NCBI GenBank assembly: GCA_964589725.1
Contig: CAZPUJ010000542.1
Span: forward strand, 1-11,086
Source: CAYSHJ01 sp964589725
GTDB taxonomy: Bacteria > Planctomycetota > Planctomycetia > Planctomycetales > Planctomycetaceae
Reading direction: 5' to 3'
DNA: 11,086 nt
The stretch's first letter is position 1. Each line of letters opens with the position of its first letter. Under the pieces are notes generated by a model that was given only the letters and a program-made list of their open reading frames with translations, did no database searches and was not told the DNA's origin. The position numbers and the translations under genes are program-made. Of the stretch, positions 1-5,569 are shown piece by piece.

Positions 1-33
1 TACCTTTTCACCTGTGGGGCCTCGCCGAGCGGC

Positions 34-285
34 CTATCGCGCCCCTTGGTTCTTTTCTGGCGAGCCAGCTTGCTCGGCCATCAACCGCCGCACCGCTTCG
101 GCCTTCTCAGCATCCGACAACGGCAGCGAAGCAATCATCGCCAACGCGGCAGAGAACGAATCCGCCTTGATCGGGAGCAACTCCGCTCGACTCGAAACCG
201 ACCCGCCGACCACTTCGGCGCGTTCATTTTCCGATAAGTTACTGCCACCGTTGCTGCCACGGCGCAAACGTCGTTTTGTAAGTCG
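34..285 (-). pseudogene. Open reading-frame tail of unidentified gene beside a tRNA-derived site
   Basis: The minus frame from about 285 to the stop at 34 stays open and ends with a plausible amphipathic helix (around IASLPLSDAEKAEAVRRLMA), so it may be the true C-terminus of a lost gene. Going upstream, the same frame runs into the antisense of the tRNA-like element (giving the familiar RESNPQPSDPKSG string), which is not protein-coding. No start codon with a ribosome binding site is visible on the C-terminal side of the tRNA element. Because integrase genes often end next to a tRNA attachment site, it could be an integrase tail, but no catalytic motif is present and that idea is inference only. 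It may also be chance coding in a GC-rich region. Confidence 0.25.
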
Positions 286-289
286 TTGT

Positions 290-363
290 GCCTTCGTCGC
301 TTTGATGGATGTTGCACCAGACTTCGGATCCGAAGGTTGGGGGTTCGACTCCCTCCGGGCGCG
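290..363 (+). tRNA. tRNA-Arg(TCG)-like remnant; conserved 3' half, likely integrase att site
   Basis: The 3' half is convincing. The anticodon loop CTTCGGA lies at 322-328 with anticodon TCG at 324-326. A perfect 5-bp T stem is formed by 339-343 and 351-355 around the loop TTCGACT, and the 3' acceptor strand CGGGCGC is at 356-362 with discriminator G363. The 5' half fits poorly: the candidate 5' acceptor strand 290-296 pairs 6 of 7 (two G-U, one C-C clash), the D stem pairs about 2 of 4, and the anticodon stem 3 of 5. A preserved 3' half with a foreign 5' half is the usual footprint of tyrosine-integrase recombination into a tRNA gene, which regenerates the 3' end. It is unlikely to be a working tRNA. 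No CCA is encoded. Confidence 0.5.
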
Positions 364-370
364 CTCTGCC

Positions 371-411
371 AAACTCGGGGAAAAGGCGGTTTTCCCCGGA
401 GTTTTGTGCGT
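371..411 (+). terminator. Strong hairpin downstream of the tRNA-Arg-like element
   Basis: The left arm at 371-384 (AAACTCGGGGAAAA) pairs with the right arm at 390-404 (TTTTCCCC, GG, AGTTT) around the loop GGCGG, with one bulged G. The stem is about 14 bp. It is followed by a T-rich but interrupted tract (TTGTGCGTTTG), so it resembles an imperfect intrinsic terminator reading away from the tRNA-like element. It starts only 8 bases past the discriminator position, as expected for a tRNA terminator. Confidence 0.5.
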
Positions 412-503
412 TTGTAGCCCCCCGTCCGTTTCGGACGAAATTGCCAACATGGTGACAGGCGTTGACTGCGAATCTCTCGAAAAGTCAGTCTGACCAGCAA
501 CCG

Positions 504-629
504 TTATAGCAACCAGATTTTCGGCACCCGCCGCGATGCGCACCGAATGCGGCCCCCTTCGACGACGCTCCAGCCAGCGGCGGCGAGCGCGGGGTCGATG
601 TATTCGGCACGGGTTTCGGCTTCGTTCAT
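504..629 (-). pseudogene. hsdR: hsdR 5' remnant (type I restriction endonuclease R subunit, N-terminus)
   Basis: The ATG at 629 opens a 41-codon frame beginning MNEAETRAEYIDPALAAAGW and going on through SVVEGGRIR. This matches the N-terminus typical of type I restriction HsdR subunits (…EYIDPAL..AGW.V.EGS.IR.E). After about residue 29 similarity stops, and the frame runs through unrelated residues to TAA at 506-504. The whole PD-(D/E)XK nuclease and helicase motor, normally around 800-1000 residues, is missing. The start overlaps the Fic stop in an ATGA (629-626), so the two were co-translated in one operon. The downstream sequence heads into the tRNA-derived att site, so the truncation may have come from recombination there (inference). 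Confidence 0.7.
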
Positions 630-1330
630 GGCTGCCTCAGGACGTAACGCCCGCTCTTCTTGGTGCCAAGTTTTTCGACCAATCCGGCCTCAATCAACGG
701 ACGGAGCAAGTCCATCGCTCCTTGCCAAGACACATCCAGTGCCTTCCAGATTTCGGTCGGGGCCAGACTGCCGTGATCGCGCAGGAGTTGCAGCAGTCGT
801 TCCTGTTTGGGTCGCAACACCAGCTTGTCCGGCGACTTCACGTTGAAAGCCTGCACTCTCAGCCAGACTCGTTCCAGAGTGAGTCGCAGTCCCTCCGCGC
901 AATACTCCAGCCAGGCGATGAGGTCTTCACCGCCGCGACGCACCTCGGTCAGAGCGGCGTAATAGCGAGGCCGGTCTTCCCAGTAGTATTCATCAACCGA
1001 AAAAATGTGATGCGTGTCGAAACCTCGCCGATACAGCTCCCACAGTGACGGAGTGCGACCGTTGCCGTCAGCGAACGGATGAATGGCGTCAAAACGGTAA
1101 TGCAAGATCGAAGAACTCAGCACCGGCGACAGGTGGCTCGATTCGCTGCCCCACCATTCCAGCAGTTCAAACATCAGTACGGACACGTCCGCGGGGGGCA
1201 GCGGCACATAACCGCCGACGCGCACCGAAACCGTGCGGTAGTGACCAGCCTGCCCTTGGTCCATGAGGGCAATGGCCATCATGTGAACGAAGTCCGGTTT
1301 GCTTTCCGCTTGTTCCGCCTCCCGCACCAA
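626..1330 (-). pseudogene. Fic domain protein, N-terminally replaced by an S23 fragment and missing active-site residues
   Basis: Fic proteins transfer AMP, or another nucleotide moiety, to target proteins. The frame opens at TTG 1330, but the first ~22 residues belong to an S23 four-helix protein. Fic homology starts at about MDQGQAGHYRTVSVRVGGYV (codon near 1264). It continues through the core LHYRFDAIHPFADGNGRT, the segment FDTHHIFSVDEYYWEDRPRY, and a C-terminal winged-helix-like domain ending GTKKSGRYVLRQP. The family motif HxFx(D/E)GNGRxxR is damaged: after HPFADGNGRT come PS and LWELYRRG, where relatives read GRALA before LWELYRRG. The final Arg that contacts the nucleotide phosphates, plus about three residues of helix, are therefore gone. 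The N-terminal helices with the inhibitory (S/T)xxxE(G/N) region are also absent. Activity is unlikely. It lies between S23 and hsdR, a usual position in type I operons. Confidence 0.82.
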
Positions 1331-1468
1331 AGTACCAATCGCCGTTCACGATCGCAGCACCTGCTTTGAGAGGACATATTCCTTCTTTTCTGCGGCCAGG
1401 AACTTGTACAAGTTCACAATCCGCGCCGCGAAAGCAAACGACTTGCTCTGAATCGCCCCGTCCTTCAT
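1265..1468 (-). pseudogene. Four-helix-bundle protein (S23/23S rRNA intervening-sequence family), nonsense mutation
   Basis: The ATG at 1468 starts MKDGAIQSKSFAFAARIVNL and continues YKFLAAEKKEYVLSKQVLRS to a TGA at 1348-1346. The same frame then resumes with TAIGTLVREAEQAESKPDFV and HMMAIAL. Relatives read LRSGTSIGA..REA here, so the stop replaces a conserved Gly; a single GGA to TGA change explains it. The second half runs without a further stop into the Fic sequence at about 1264, so the two genes are joined by a deletion that removed the C-terminal helices of S23 and the N-terminus of Fic. The start overlaps the hsdS stop as ATGA (1468-1465). These proteins are common passengers in type I restriction operons; their cellular function is not settled. 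Family assignment is firm from the motif. Confidence 0.8.
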
Positions 1469-1590
1469 TGCCCATTGTCCTTTATCAATTCCCCATTGAA
1501 GGCCTGCTGCAGCGACTTTTTCAACTCGTCGAACGCGGCGAGTTTGCACTGGTATTCGTCTTGCTTGGACGTTCCTTTCATGCTGTCGAG
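1465..1590 (-). pseudogene. hsdS: hsdS 3' remnant (type I restriction specificity subunit, C-terminal helix)
   Basis: The minus frame ending at TGA 1467-1465 reads LDSMKGTSKQDEYQCKLAAF followed by DELKKSLQQAFNGELIKDNGQ. The segment KLAAFDELKKSLQQAFNGEL is the characteristic end of the C-terminal conserved helix of HsdS (…QKLAALDELKKSLLHQAFSGEL). Only about 40 residues survive out of roughly 400; neither target-recognition domain is present, and upstream of ~1600 the frame meets stops and unrelated sequence. The ATGA overlap with the S23 start shows ordinary translational coupling, giving the ancestral order hsdS, S23, fic, hsdR. This fragment has no plausible start of its own. Confidence 0.65.
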
Positions 1591-1769
1591 CGTGCCAGAG
1601 GTCTCGACAATTGAGCAAGCTGGGAAGCATTCGGTCGCCCCAAGATTCGTGAGTCGTGTAGCTTCTTGTACGTGTCACACGACGCGAGACAATGGAAATC
1701 CCCCATCCTCGATGGCCTTGGGATGCATAAGTGATGGTGCCGGCAACGTGAAGCGGGCAAGTCGATGAC
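1591..1769. other. Non-coding gap at the left end of the restriction island
   Basis: No reading frame here resembles a known family. It separates the last recognisable hsdS codons from the stop of the membrane-protein gene. Short open stretches exist on the minus strand (for example 32 codons ending near 1675), but none has a convincing ribosome binding site or protein character. It probably contains the deletion junction that removed most of hsdS. Confidence 0.4.
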
Positions 1770-2447
1770 TCATCCACCCGGCCTCAGAGGCGGGCCTTGG
1801 TCCGTCGTAGGTTCTCGAGGCCGGAACGGGACGTACCTCGCCATCGGGGCGAGCAACGCCATCGTCCAGCCGAAGATCAAATGCGTCACTCCGGCGACCC
1901 ACCACGGCAAGTATTTGCCGCTGGCGATCCAATCGCCTCGAAACAGCAGCGGCTGCATCCAGCTTAACACGCCATAGAACACGAACTGCCACGCCAGCAG
2001 CGACAGCATCGTACAGACAATGAGCCGGTTACGAAGGGTCGGTTGGGCCGACCGAGTCATGGCTGCATGTAACGGAATGCCCAATAGGACTCCGGTGAGA
2101 AGATACAGACAGCAGCCGAAGGTCAGCACCATGCCATCACGGAGCACAGGAGCGTGCGGTGCGGTCTCGGCCAGTGCGAGGGCCTCGGCACCCAGCGGAA
2201 ACGTCAGATACACGCGAATCAATTCCAGCGGATGCTTGCCCGCCAGCGGTGCGAGTACCACGTTGGCCAGCAAGGCGACTGCCGCGCCGAAGGCACCGAG
2301 TACCGCTCCGTAGATCACATGCTGCGTCCATAAAAAACGACTAGGCGGCCAACGCTGTTCCTCGGCGATCTTGTTCAACTCTCCTTGGAGCTGTTGAACT
2401 TGCGATCTCAATTTCTCAACGGACTGATGGTCGACTGGGGGAATCAT
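1770..2447 (-). CDS. Four-TM membrane protein with N-terminal coiled coil, function unknown
   Basis: The start is taken at ATG 2447 (MIPPVDHQSVEKL) because GGAAG lies about 10 bases upstream; the open frame extends to 2531 but without protein-like sequence. The product is 225 residues. Residues ~8-32 form a charged heptad-like helix (VEKLRSQVQQLQGELNKIAE). Four hydrophobic segments follow at about 44-68, 106-128, 141-163 and 182-202. The tail is short, Pro-rich and polar (REPTTDQGPPLRPGG). I recognise no family motif and no cofactor ligand pattern. It is complete, unlike the genes on its left, and stands alone on the minus strand, facing away from the cytochrome gene. A role beside respiratory proteins is possible from context only. 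Confidence 0.75.
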   Translation of the reverse strand: MIPPVDHQSVEKLRSQVQQLQGELNKIAEEQRWPPSRFLWTQHVIYGAVLGAFGAAVALLANVVLAPLAGKHPLELIRVYLTFPLGAEALALAETAPHAPVLRDGMVLTFGCCLYLLTGVLLGIPLHAAMTRSAQPTLRNRLIVCTMLSLLAWQFVFYGVLSWMQPLLFRGDWIASGKYLPWWVAGVTHLIFGWTMALLAPMARYVPFRPREPTTDQGPPLRPGG

Positions 2448-3158
2448 CGTGTTTCTTCCTTCCAATGCGCATAAAGCGGGGTCGTCAACACTCGGAGTGC
2501 CAGCCGTCCTTTTGGCAAGATCTCCATTCATGGAGCTTTGACGTAAAATGCGCCGCGGATCATAGCTTGCGAACGCCGTGCCGGTGGCAAACAGAGAAAA
2601 CCGCCGTTCCCGGACCAGCGTTTGCGAACAGGCTTCGAGGGCTTTGCTCTCGATGGTCTTTCAACAGGTGATGTCATGGCCTCGCCGCAAACGGAACCTC
2701 GGCATTCGTCGCCGGAACTCTCGCTGGAAGAGGTCGTGCGACCGAAGCGGCCTGCACTGCGTTGCGGACCCACGGGCTGAGCGAATGACTTTCATGTGAC
2801 CCAGCAGCGCGCCGTCTTGGAGGGTCGTCCTCGGAGTTGTTCCGGACGTCTCACCGGAGGCGCAGCACTTGGTTTGACTTCGCAGGCAGATCGAACCTGC
2901 CTAGCGGACTTCTTCCGCAAATCTTGCCAACGCGGAATGGCATTCACAAACTCGGCTCCGTGCTGCGATGACATTTGCGACCGATCGCGCGCTGTGCGGT
3001 GTGGTCTCTGAACTGTGCGGCACCGCTCAGAAAGTTCGGGCGAATTCCAAGACGCACAGCGTCCGCGGGTCATTCTGTGACTTGGCCGAGCATGGAACAC
3101 CGTTTGCCAACCAGACTCGGCGTGTTTCGTGGCTCACCCTTCCTGGAAAGAGACTTGT
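2448..3158. other. Gene-poor stretch between divergent genes
   Basis: This ~700-base region separates the membrane protein (minus) from the cytochrome (plus), so it must hold their promoters, but I see no clear -35/-10 pair. Several 60-100-codon frames exist on both strands; they are rich in Arg, Ser and Cys as expected of chance frames in GC-rich DNA. No domain motif, tRNA, CRISPR or long inverted repeat was seen. Given the fragments elsewhere in this half of the window, it may contain unrecognisable gene remains. Confidence 0.4.
2676..2780 (+). CDS. Possible 34-residue ORF, unrecognised
   Basis: The ATG at 2676 follows AGGTG about 5 bases upstream and opens MASPQTEPRHSSPELSLEEV, then VRPKRPALRCGPTG and TGA at 2778-2780. 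The composition (acidic and Pro-rich, then a basic stretch) is more protein-like than its neighbours. It could be a small protein, the surviving 5' end of a lost gene, or chance. No homologue comes to mind. Confidence 0.2.
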   Translation: MASPQTEPRHSSPELSLEEVVRPKRPALRCGPTG

Positions 3159-3665
3159 ATGAAGATACCTCGATGGGGTTGGAGTGCATTGGCCGTCGCG
3201 TTGATCGCCACCGGCGGTCTGACAATGGCTCAGTTTGCCGCCACGCAGGAGACTCAGCCTGCGAACAAGGCCGAGGCGAAACAGAAAGAAGCCGCGAAGG
3301 CTCCGCAGAAGGAGGATGAAAAGGCGACTTTCGCGCGCCAAGGTGTGTCAAAATTCATGCGGATGAAGCTGGAAGCGTCGCAAAAGGTACTTGAGGGACT
3401 CGCTCTGGAAGAATTTGAGCTGATTCAGGAAGGGGCCGCGAAACTCGACGAGATGAGCGCCGCGGAAAAATGGCGTGTCTCGAAAGATCCGCTCTACCGC
3501 GAACACAGCGCGGACTTCCAACGAATGGCTCAGCGGCTCGTCAAGAACGGGAAAGACGGAAAACTCGAGGCTTCCGCGCTCACATGGATCGAAATGACCA
3601 TGCAGTGCATCGAGTGCCACAAATGGTCGCGAGCCAACTTGATTGTGAATGCGCCCGCTCGCTAG
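3159..3665 (+). CDS. Periplasmic cytochrome c, cytochrome c'-like
   Basis: The start at ATG 3159 (MKIPRWGW…) has GGAAAGAG just upstream; an earlier in-frame ATG at 3129 would spoil the signal peptide. The product is 168 residues. Residues 1-24 are a Sec signal (two basic residues, then ALAVALIATGGLTMA). A Lys/Glu/Ala-rich linker runs to ~56, followed by a helical domain. A single haem c motif, CIECH, sits at 150-154 near the C-terminus. A lone C-terminal CxxCH behind a helical region is the layout of the cytochrome c' superfamily. These bind haem covalently in the periplasm and often bind small gases or shuttle electrons; which applies here cannot be read. It is followed by the broken stress-protein gene on the same strand (24-base gap), suggesting a former stress or low-oxygen operon. 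Confidence 0.82.
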   Translation: MKIPRWGWSALAVALIATGGLTMAQFAATQETQPANKAEAKQKEAAKAPQKEDEKATFARQGVSKFMRMKLEASQKVLEGLALEEFELIQEGAAKLDEMSAAEKWRVSKDPLYREHSADFQRMAQRLVKNGKDGKLEASALTWIEMTMQCIECHKWSRANLIVNAPAR

Positions 3666-3689
3666 CGATCGTGACACTGAAAGAAACTC

Positions 3690-4139
3690 ATCACGCTCAA
3701 GTTGCACAGCATTCTCTGCCCCACCGACTTCAGTGAATTCAGCGAGCTCGCGATCCGCTATACCTGCGAGCTGGCGGAGAAGTTCCATGCCGAAGTGCAT
3801 CCGCTCAATGTGCTGCAAGACTACGGTGCGGTCGCTCCCGGGACCGGCGAATTCTTCGCGCCGTTCACTGACTGGCTGCCGGAACTGCGTAAGCAATCGC
3901 AAGTGCAGCTCGCCAAGCTGCCGAGCCCAGAATGGACCTCGAAGGTGCCTGTTCACCGCACCACGCGAGTCGGCACTCCGATTGATGAGATCGTGAAATA
4001 CGCCAAGGAGCACCGCATCGACCGCATTGTTTAGGGGACGCATGGTCGCCGGGGAGTCAAGCACATGTTGCTGGGCAGCGTCGCTGAGAATATCGTCCGC
4101 TATGCTCCGTGCCCGGTGCTCACCGTGAGAGGCCAATAA
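3690..4139 (+). pseudogene. Universal stress protein (UspA family) split by in-frame TAG
   Basis: The N-terminal part HSILCPTDFSEFSELAIRYT is the opening beta strand and nucleotide-binding region of UspA domains, and the frame continues to EHRIDRIV. A TAG at 4032-4034 interrupts, and the same frame resumes with GTHGRRGVKHMLLGSVAENI, then VRYAPCPVLTVRGQ and TAA at 4137-4139. Relatives read DLIVLGTHGRTG, so TAG most simply replaces a Leu TTG. The lost part contains the ATP-binding G-2x-G-9x-G-S motif and the final strand. The start is also suspect: no ATG precedes the domain; ATC at 3690 sits where MTLKLHSIL would be expected and may be a mutated ATG, while TTG at 3702 is the only usual alternative. 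A truncated ~110-residue product is possible but would lack half the ATP site. Confidence 0.85.
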
Positions 4140-4198
4140 CCGGACGGTTTCACGGCAGTGGTTTGCCCCGCGGCCGTGGTCGACTCAAGGCGGTTGCG

Positions 4199-4540
4199 AT
4201 GAACCCTCCCGTGGATTTGTTTGAACTTGAGAAGTCAGGCGGAACGCTCATCGTGCGTCCGGTCGCCAATCTTGGTGAATTCGAGTTCGAGCACATCGAA
4301 GCGGAAGTCAACGGACTGCTGAAGCTGCTGGATGACGCTGGCATTCGCAACGTGGTCGTGGACTTTCATCGTTGCGCGTATTTTGGCTCATCGGCGGTCA
4401 GCGCTTTGATTCGTATTGCCCGCACCGTGCGTGAGCGCGGCGGCGAGATGGTGCTCAGCAATCTGTCAAAGTGCGAACGTGAAGTGCTCGATGTGCTGCA
4501 CCTCGGCGAACTGTGGACGATCCGGAATTCGATGGAGTGA
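4199..4540 (+). CDS. STAS-domain protein (anti-sigma factor antagonist type)
   Basis: The start is ATG 4199 (MNPPVDLFELEKSGG), with AAGG about 9 bases upstream; the frame is open further 5' but overlaps the stress-protein tail. The product is 113 residues, a single STAS domain. After an N-terminal strand pair (TLIVRPVANL) and helix 1 come the central strand NVVVDFHRCAYFGSSAVSAL (51-70) and helix IRIARTVRERGGEMVL. The FGSSAV loop at 62-67 lies where SpoIIAA-type proteins carry the phosphorylated Ser (DSSG), so Ser64 or Ser65 is the likely target of a partner kinase. STAS proteins of this type control an anti-sigma factor or a signalling partner by phosphorylation. The gene looks intact between two damaged loci. 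No partner kinase is in the window apart from the broken histidine kinase. Confidence 0.85.
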   Translation: MNPPVDLFELEKSGGTLIVRPVANLGEFEFEHIEAEVNGLLKLLDDAGIRNVVVDFHRCAYFGSSAVSALIRIARTVRERGGEMVLSNLSKCEREVLDVLHLGELWTIRNSME

Positions 4541-4575
4541 GGCGAGCCTGAGTCCGATTGAAGCCTGAAGCGCCA

Positions 4576-4671
4576 GCAAAGAGTCGTGAAGCGACCGATG
4601 TGCTGCTCAATGGCACAATCGAGGACCGCGATACTCAACGCTCCCGATTGCGACAGCAACGCGAATGGTTC
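4576..4671 (-). pseudogene. Fragment of an NDP-forming acyl-/acetyl-CoA ligase (CoA-ligase fold)
   Basis: The minus frame from about 4671 reads PFALLSQSGALSIAVLDCAI and then EQHIGRFTTL. The block LLSQSGAL..AVLDWA…IGFS is the hallmark of the CoA-ligase domain of NDP-forming acetyl-CoA synthetases and related acyltransferases (succinyl-CoA synthetase alpha fold). Only about 30 residues remain of a protein that is usually 450-900 residues. It joins the RCK fragment directly at ~4665 in a different frame, so two unrelated genes have been spliced by deletion. It has no start and cannot be functional. Confidence 0.6.
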
Positions 4672-4830
4672 CGGCGTGCTTCAACTTTTGCACGGCTTTG
4701 TCGTCGCTGGCGCGGACGATGATCGGCGGCGTCGAGTTCAGCATCCGCGCGGTGAGCACGACGAAGACGTTGTCGGCATCGCGGTCGATCACGGCGAGCG
4801 TTTCACCAAGGCTGCTTGGCGACCAAATCC
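4658..4830 (-). pseudogene. Fragment of RCK/TrkA-N domain (K+ channel or transporter regulator), frameshifted
   Basis: Two blocks in different frames are recognisable. GFGRQAA (from 4830) is the glycine-rich turn of a Rossmann fold. After a frame change the sequence continues LGETLAVIDRDADNVFVVLT, ARMLNSTPPIIVRASDDKAV, then QKLKHAGTIRV to about 4658. In RCK/TrkA-N domains this reads G.G..G…LGE..VVID.D…N…TLTAR.LNP.L.IIARA….KL..AGA..V. The spacing between the two blocks is too short, so bases have been lost there as well. No channel pore segment is present. The piece ends abruptly at the acyl-CoA ligase fragment. RCK domains bind NAD(H) or ions and gate potassium flux; this one can no longer do so. 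Confidence 0.6.
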
Positions 4831-4899
4831 GTTCGCGGCGGCGGTTCGTGCTCGGCCGGTCGGCCGCCGACGGTCTTGACCCAGCGATGCGCGACGTGC

Positions 4900-5052
4900 A
4901 GCGGCAACGAGCAACTCGTCATGCGGGATCGTGCGTTCGCCCACTTTGGTCATTTCGATTCCGCAGCAGAACGGCGGCAGGCGACGCAGTTATTGTTTGA
5001 CGCCGGCGCCGCCGCACACACAGTGATACACACCGACGTTGGGGGTCTTCAC
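4900..5052 (-). pseudogene. Small CxC/CC (zinc-ribbon-like) ORF with nonsense codon
   Basis: A GTG at 5052-5050 overlaps the TGA of the response regulator (GTGA), typical of coupled translation. The frame reads MKTPNVGVYHCVCGGAGVKQ, a TAA at 4992-4990, and then LRRLPPFCCGIEMTKVGERT and onward without family resemblance. The two Cys pairs (HCVCGG and CCG) about 15 residues apart look like the knuckles of a small zinc ribbon. I do not recognise the family. If real, the gene is inactivated by the stop, and the 3' part merges with the RCK scrap. The evidence is the coupling overlap and the Cys spacing only. Confidence 0.3.
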
Positions 5053-5522
5053 AGCACGGTTCCTCGTTCAGTCTTCAGCGCGATCCAGGCGGTGGCGATC
5101 TCCCATCGAGCTTGCCGCAGTTCGGTTTCTTCTTGGCGAATGTTGCGCAGCCGATCGAAGCGTCGCCGCGCGAAGTCAATCGTCGGAGCCAGATCGGCCA
5201 ATTTGATCGGCTTGACGAGGAACGCTTGCACGCAGGACGCGCTAGCTCGCTCAACCATGTCCGGTGAGTGATACGCTGAGACCAGGATCACCGGCACCGG
5301 GAATTGCTGGCCGATTCGCTCGGCCGCGTCGAGGCCATCCATTTCCGGCATCTTGATGTCGGTGATGACCAAGTCCGGCATTTTCCGCAGGCACTCGTCA
5401 ACCAAGTCGCGGCCGTTCGCCGAGCAGGACACAACACGATGCCCCAGATGCGTCAACATACGCTGGTAATACTCGCGCATGTCGGCCTCGTCGTCGGCTA
5501 CGGAAATGCGAAGCTGAGACAT
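5049..5522 (-). CDS. Response regulator, receiver domain; ANTAR output domain apparently deleted
   Basis: The start is ATG 5522 with GGGGGAGA about 8 bases upstream. The 157-residue product has a complete receiver domain: acidic pair D10/D11, phospho-acceptor D55 in DLVITDIKMPEMDG, S82 in VILVSAYH, and K104 in LVKPI. It continues with a helix (IDFARRRFDRLRNIRQEETE, then LRQA), as in ANTAR regulators. There the usual ANTAR three-helix RNA-binding domain (about 50 residues beginning near …RKIIERAKG) is missing. The sequence jumps to RWEIATAWIALKTERGTVL, which looks like the end of that domain. An in-frame internal deletion fits best. ANTAR proteins antiterminate transcription by binding paired hairpins, so this protein could still be phosphorylated but would lack its output. 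Its stop overlaps the small Cys ORF, and a kinase remnant lies just upstream. Confidence 0.85.
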   Translation of the reverse strand: MSQLRISVADDEADMREYYQRMLTHLGHRVVSCSANGRDLVDECLRKMPDLVITDIKMPEMDGLDAAERIGQQFPVPVILVSAYHSPDMVERASASCVQAFLVKPIKLADLAPTIDFARRRFDRLRNIRQEETELRQARWEIATAWIALKTERGTVL

Positions 5523-5569
5523 GATTCATCTCCCCCCTACACAGTAATCGCCTGACTGCGGAAATTCGT

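Noticed and set aside
34..543. 169-codon minus frame containing RESNPQPSDPKSG as a protein-coding gene
   Set aside because: That peptide is the antisense translation of the tRNA-Arg 3' half and its terminator; only the last part could be protein.
1346..1348. TGA read as glycine (as in Gracilibacteria/SR1), which would restore the S23 motif
   Set aside because: Other genes here end in TGA (STAS, regulator, NapH-like protein), the GC content and gene families do not fit those groups, and Usp carries a TAG lesion too, so ordinary nonsense mutation is simpler.
3348..4136. 262-codon minus frame opposite the cytochrome and stress protein
   Set aside because: It is antisense to two recognisable domains and has no family resemblance.
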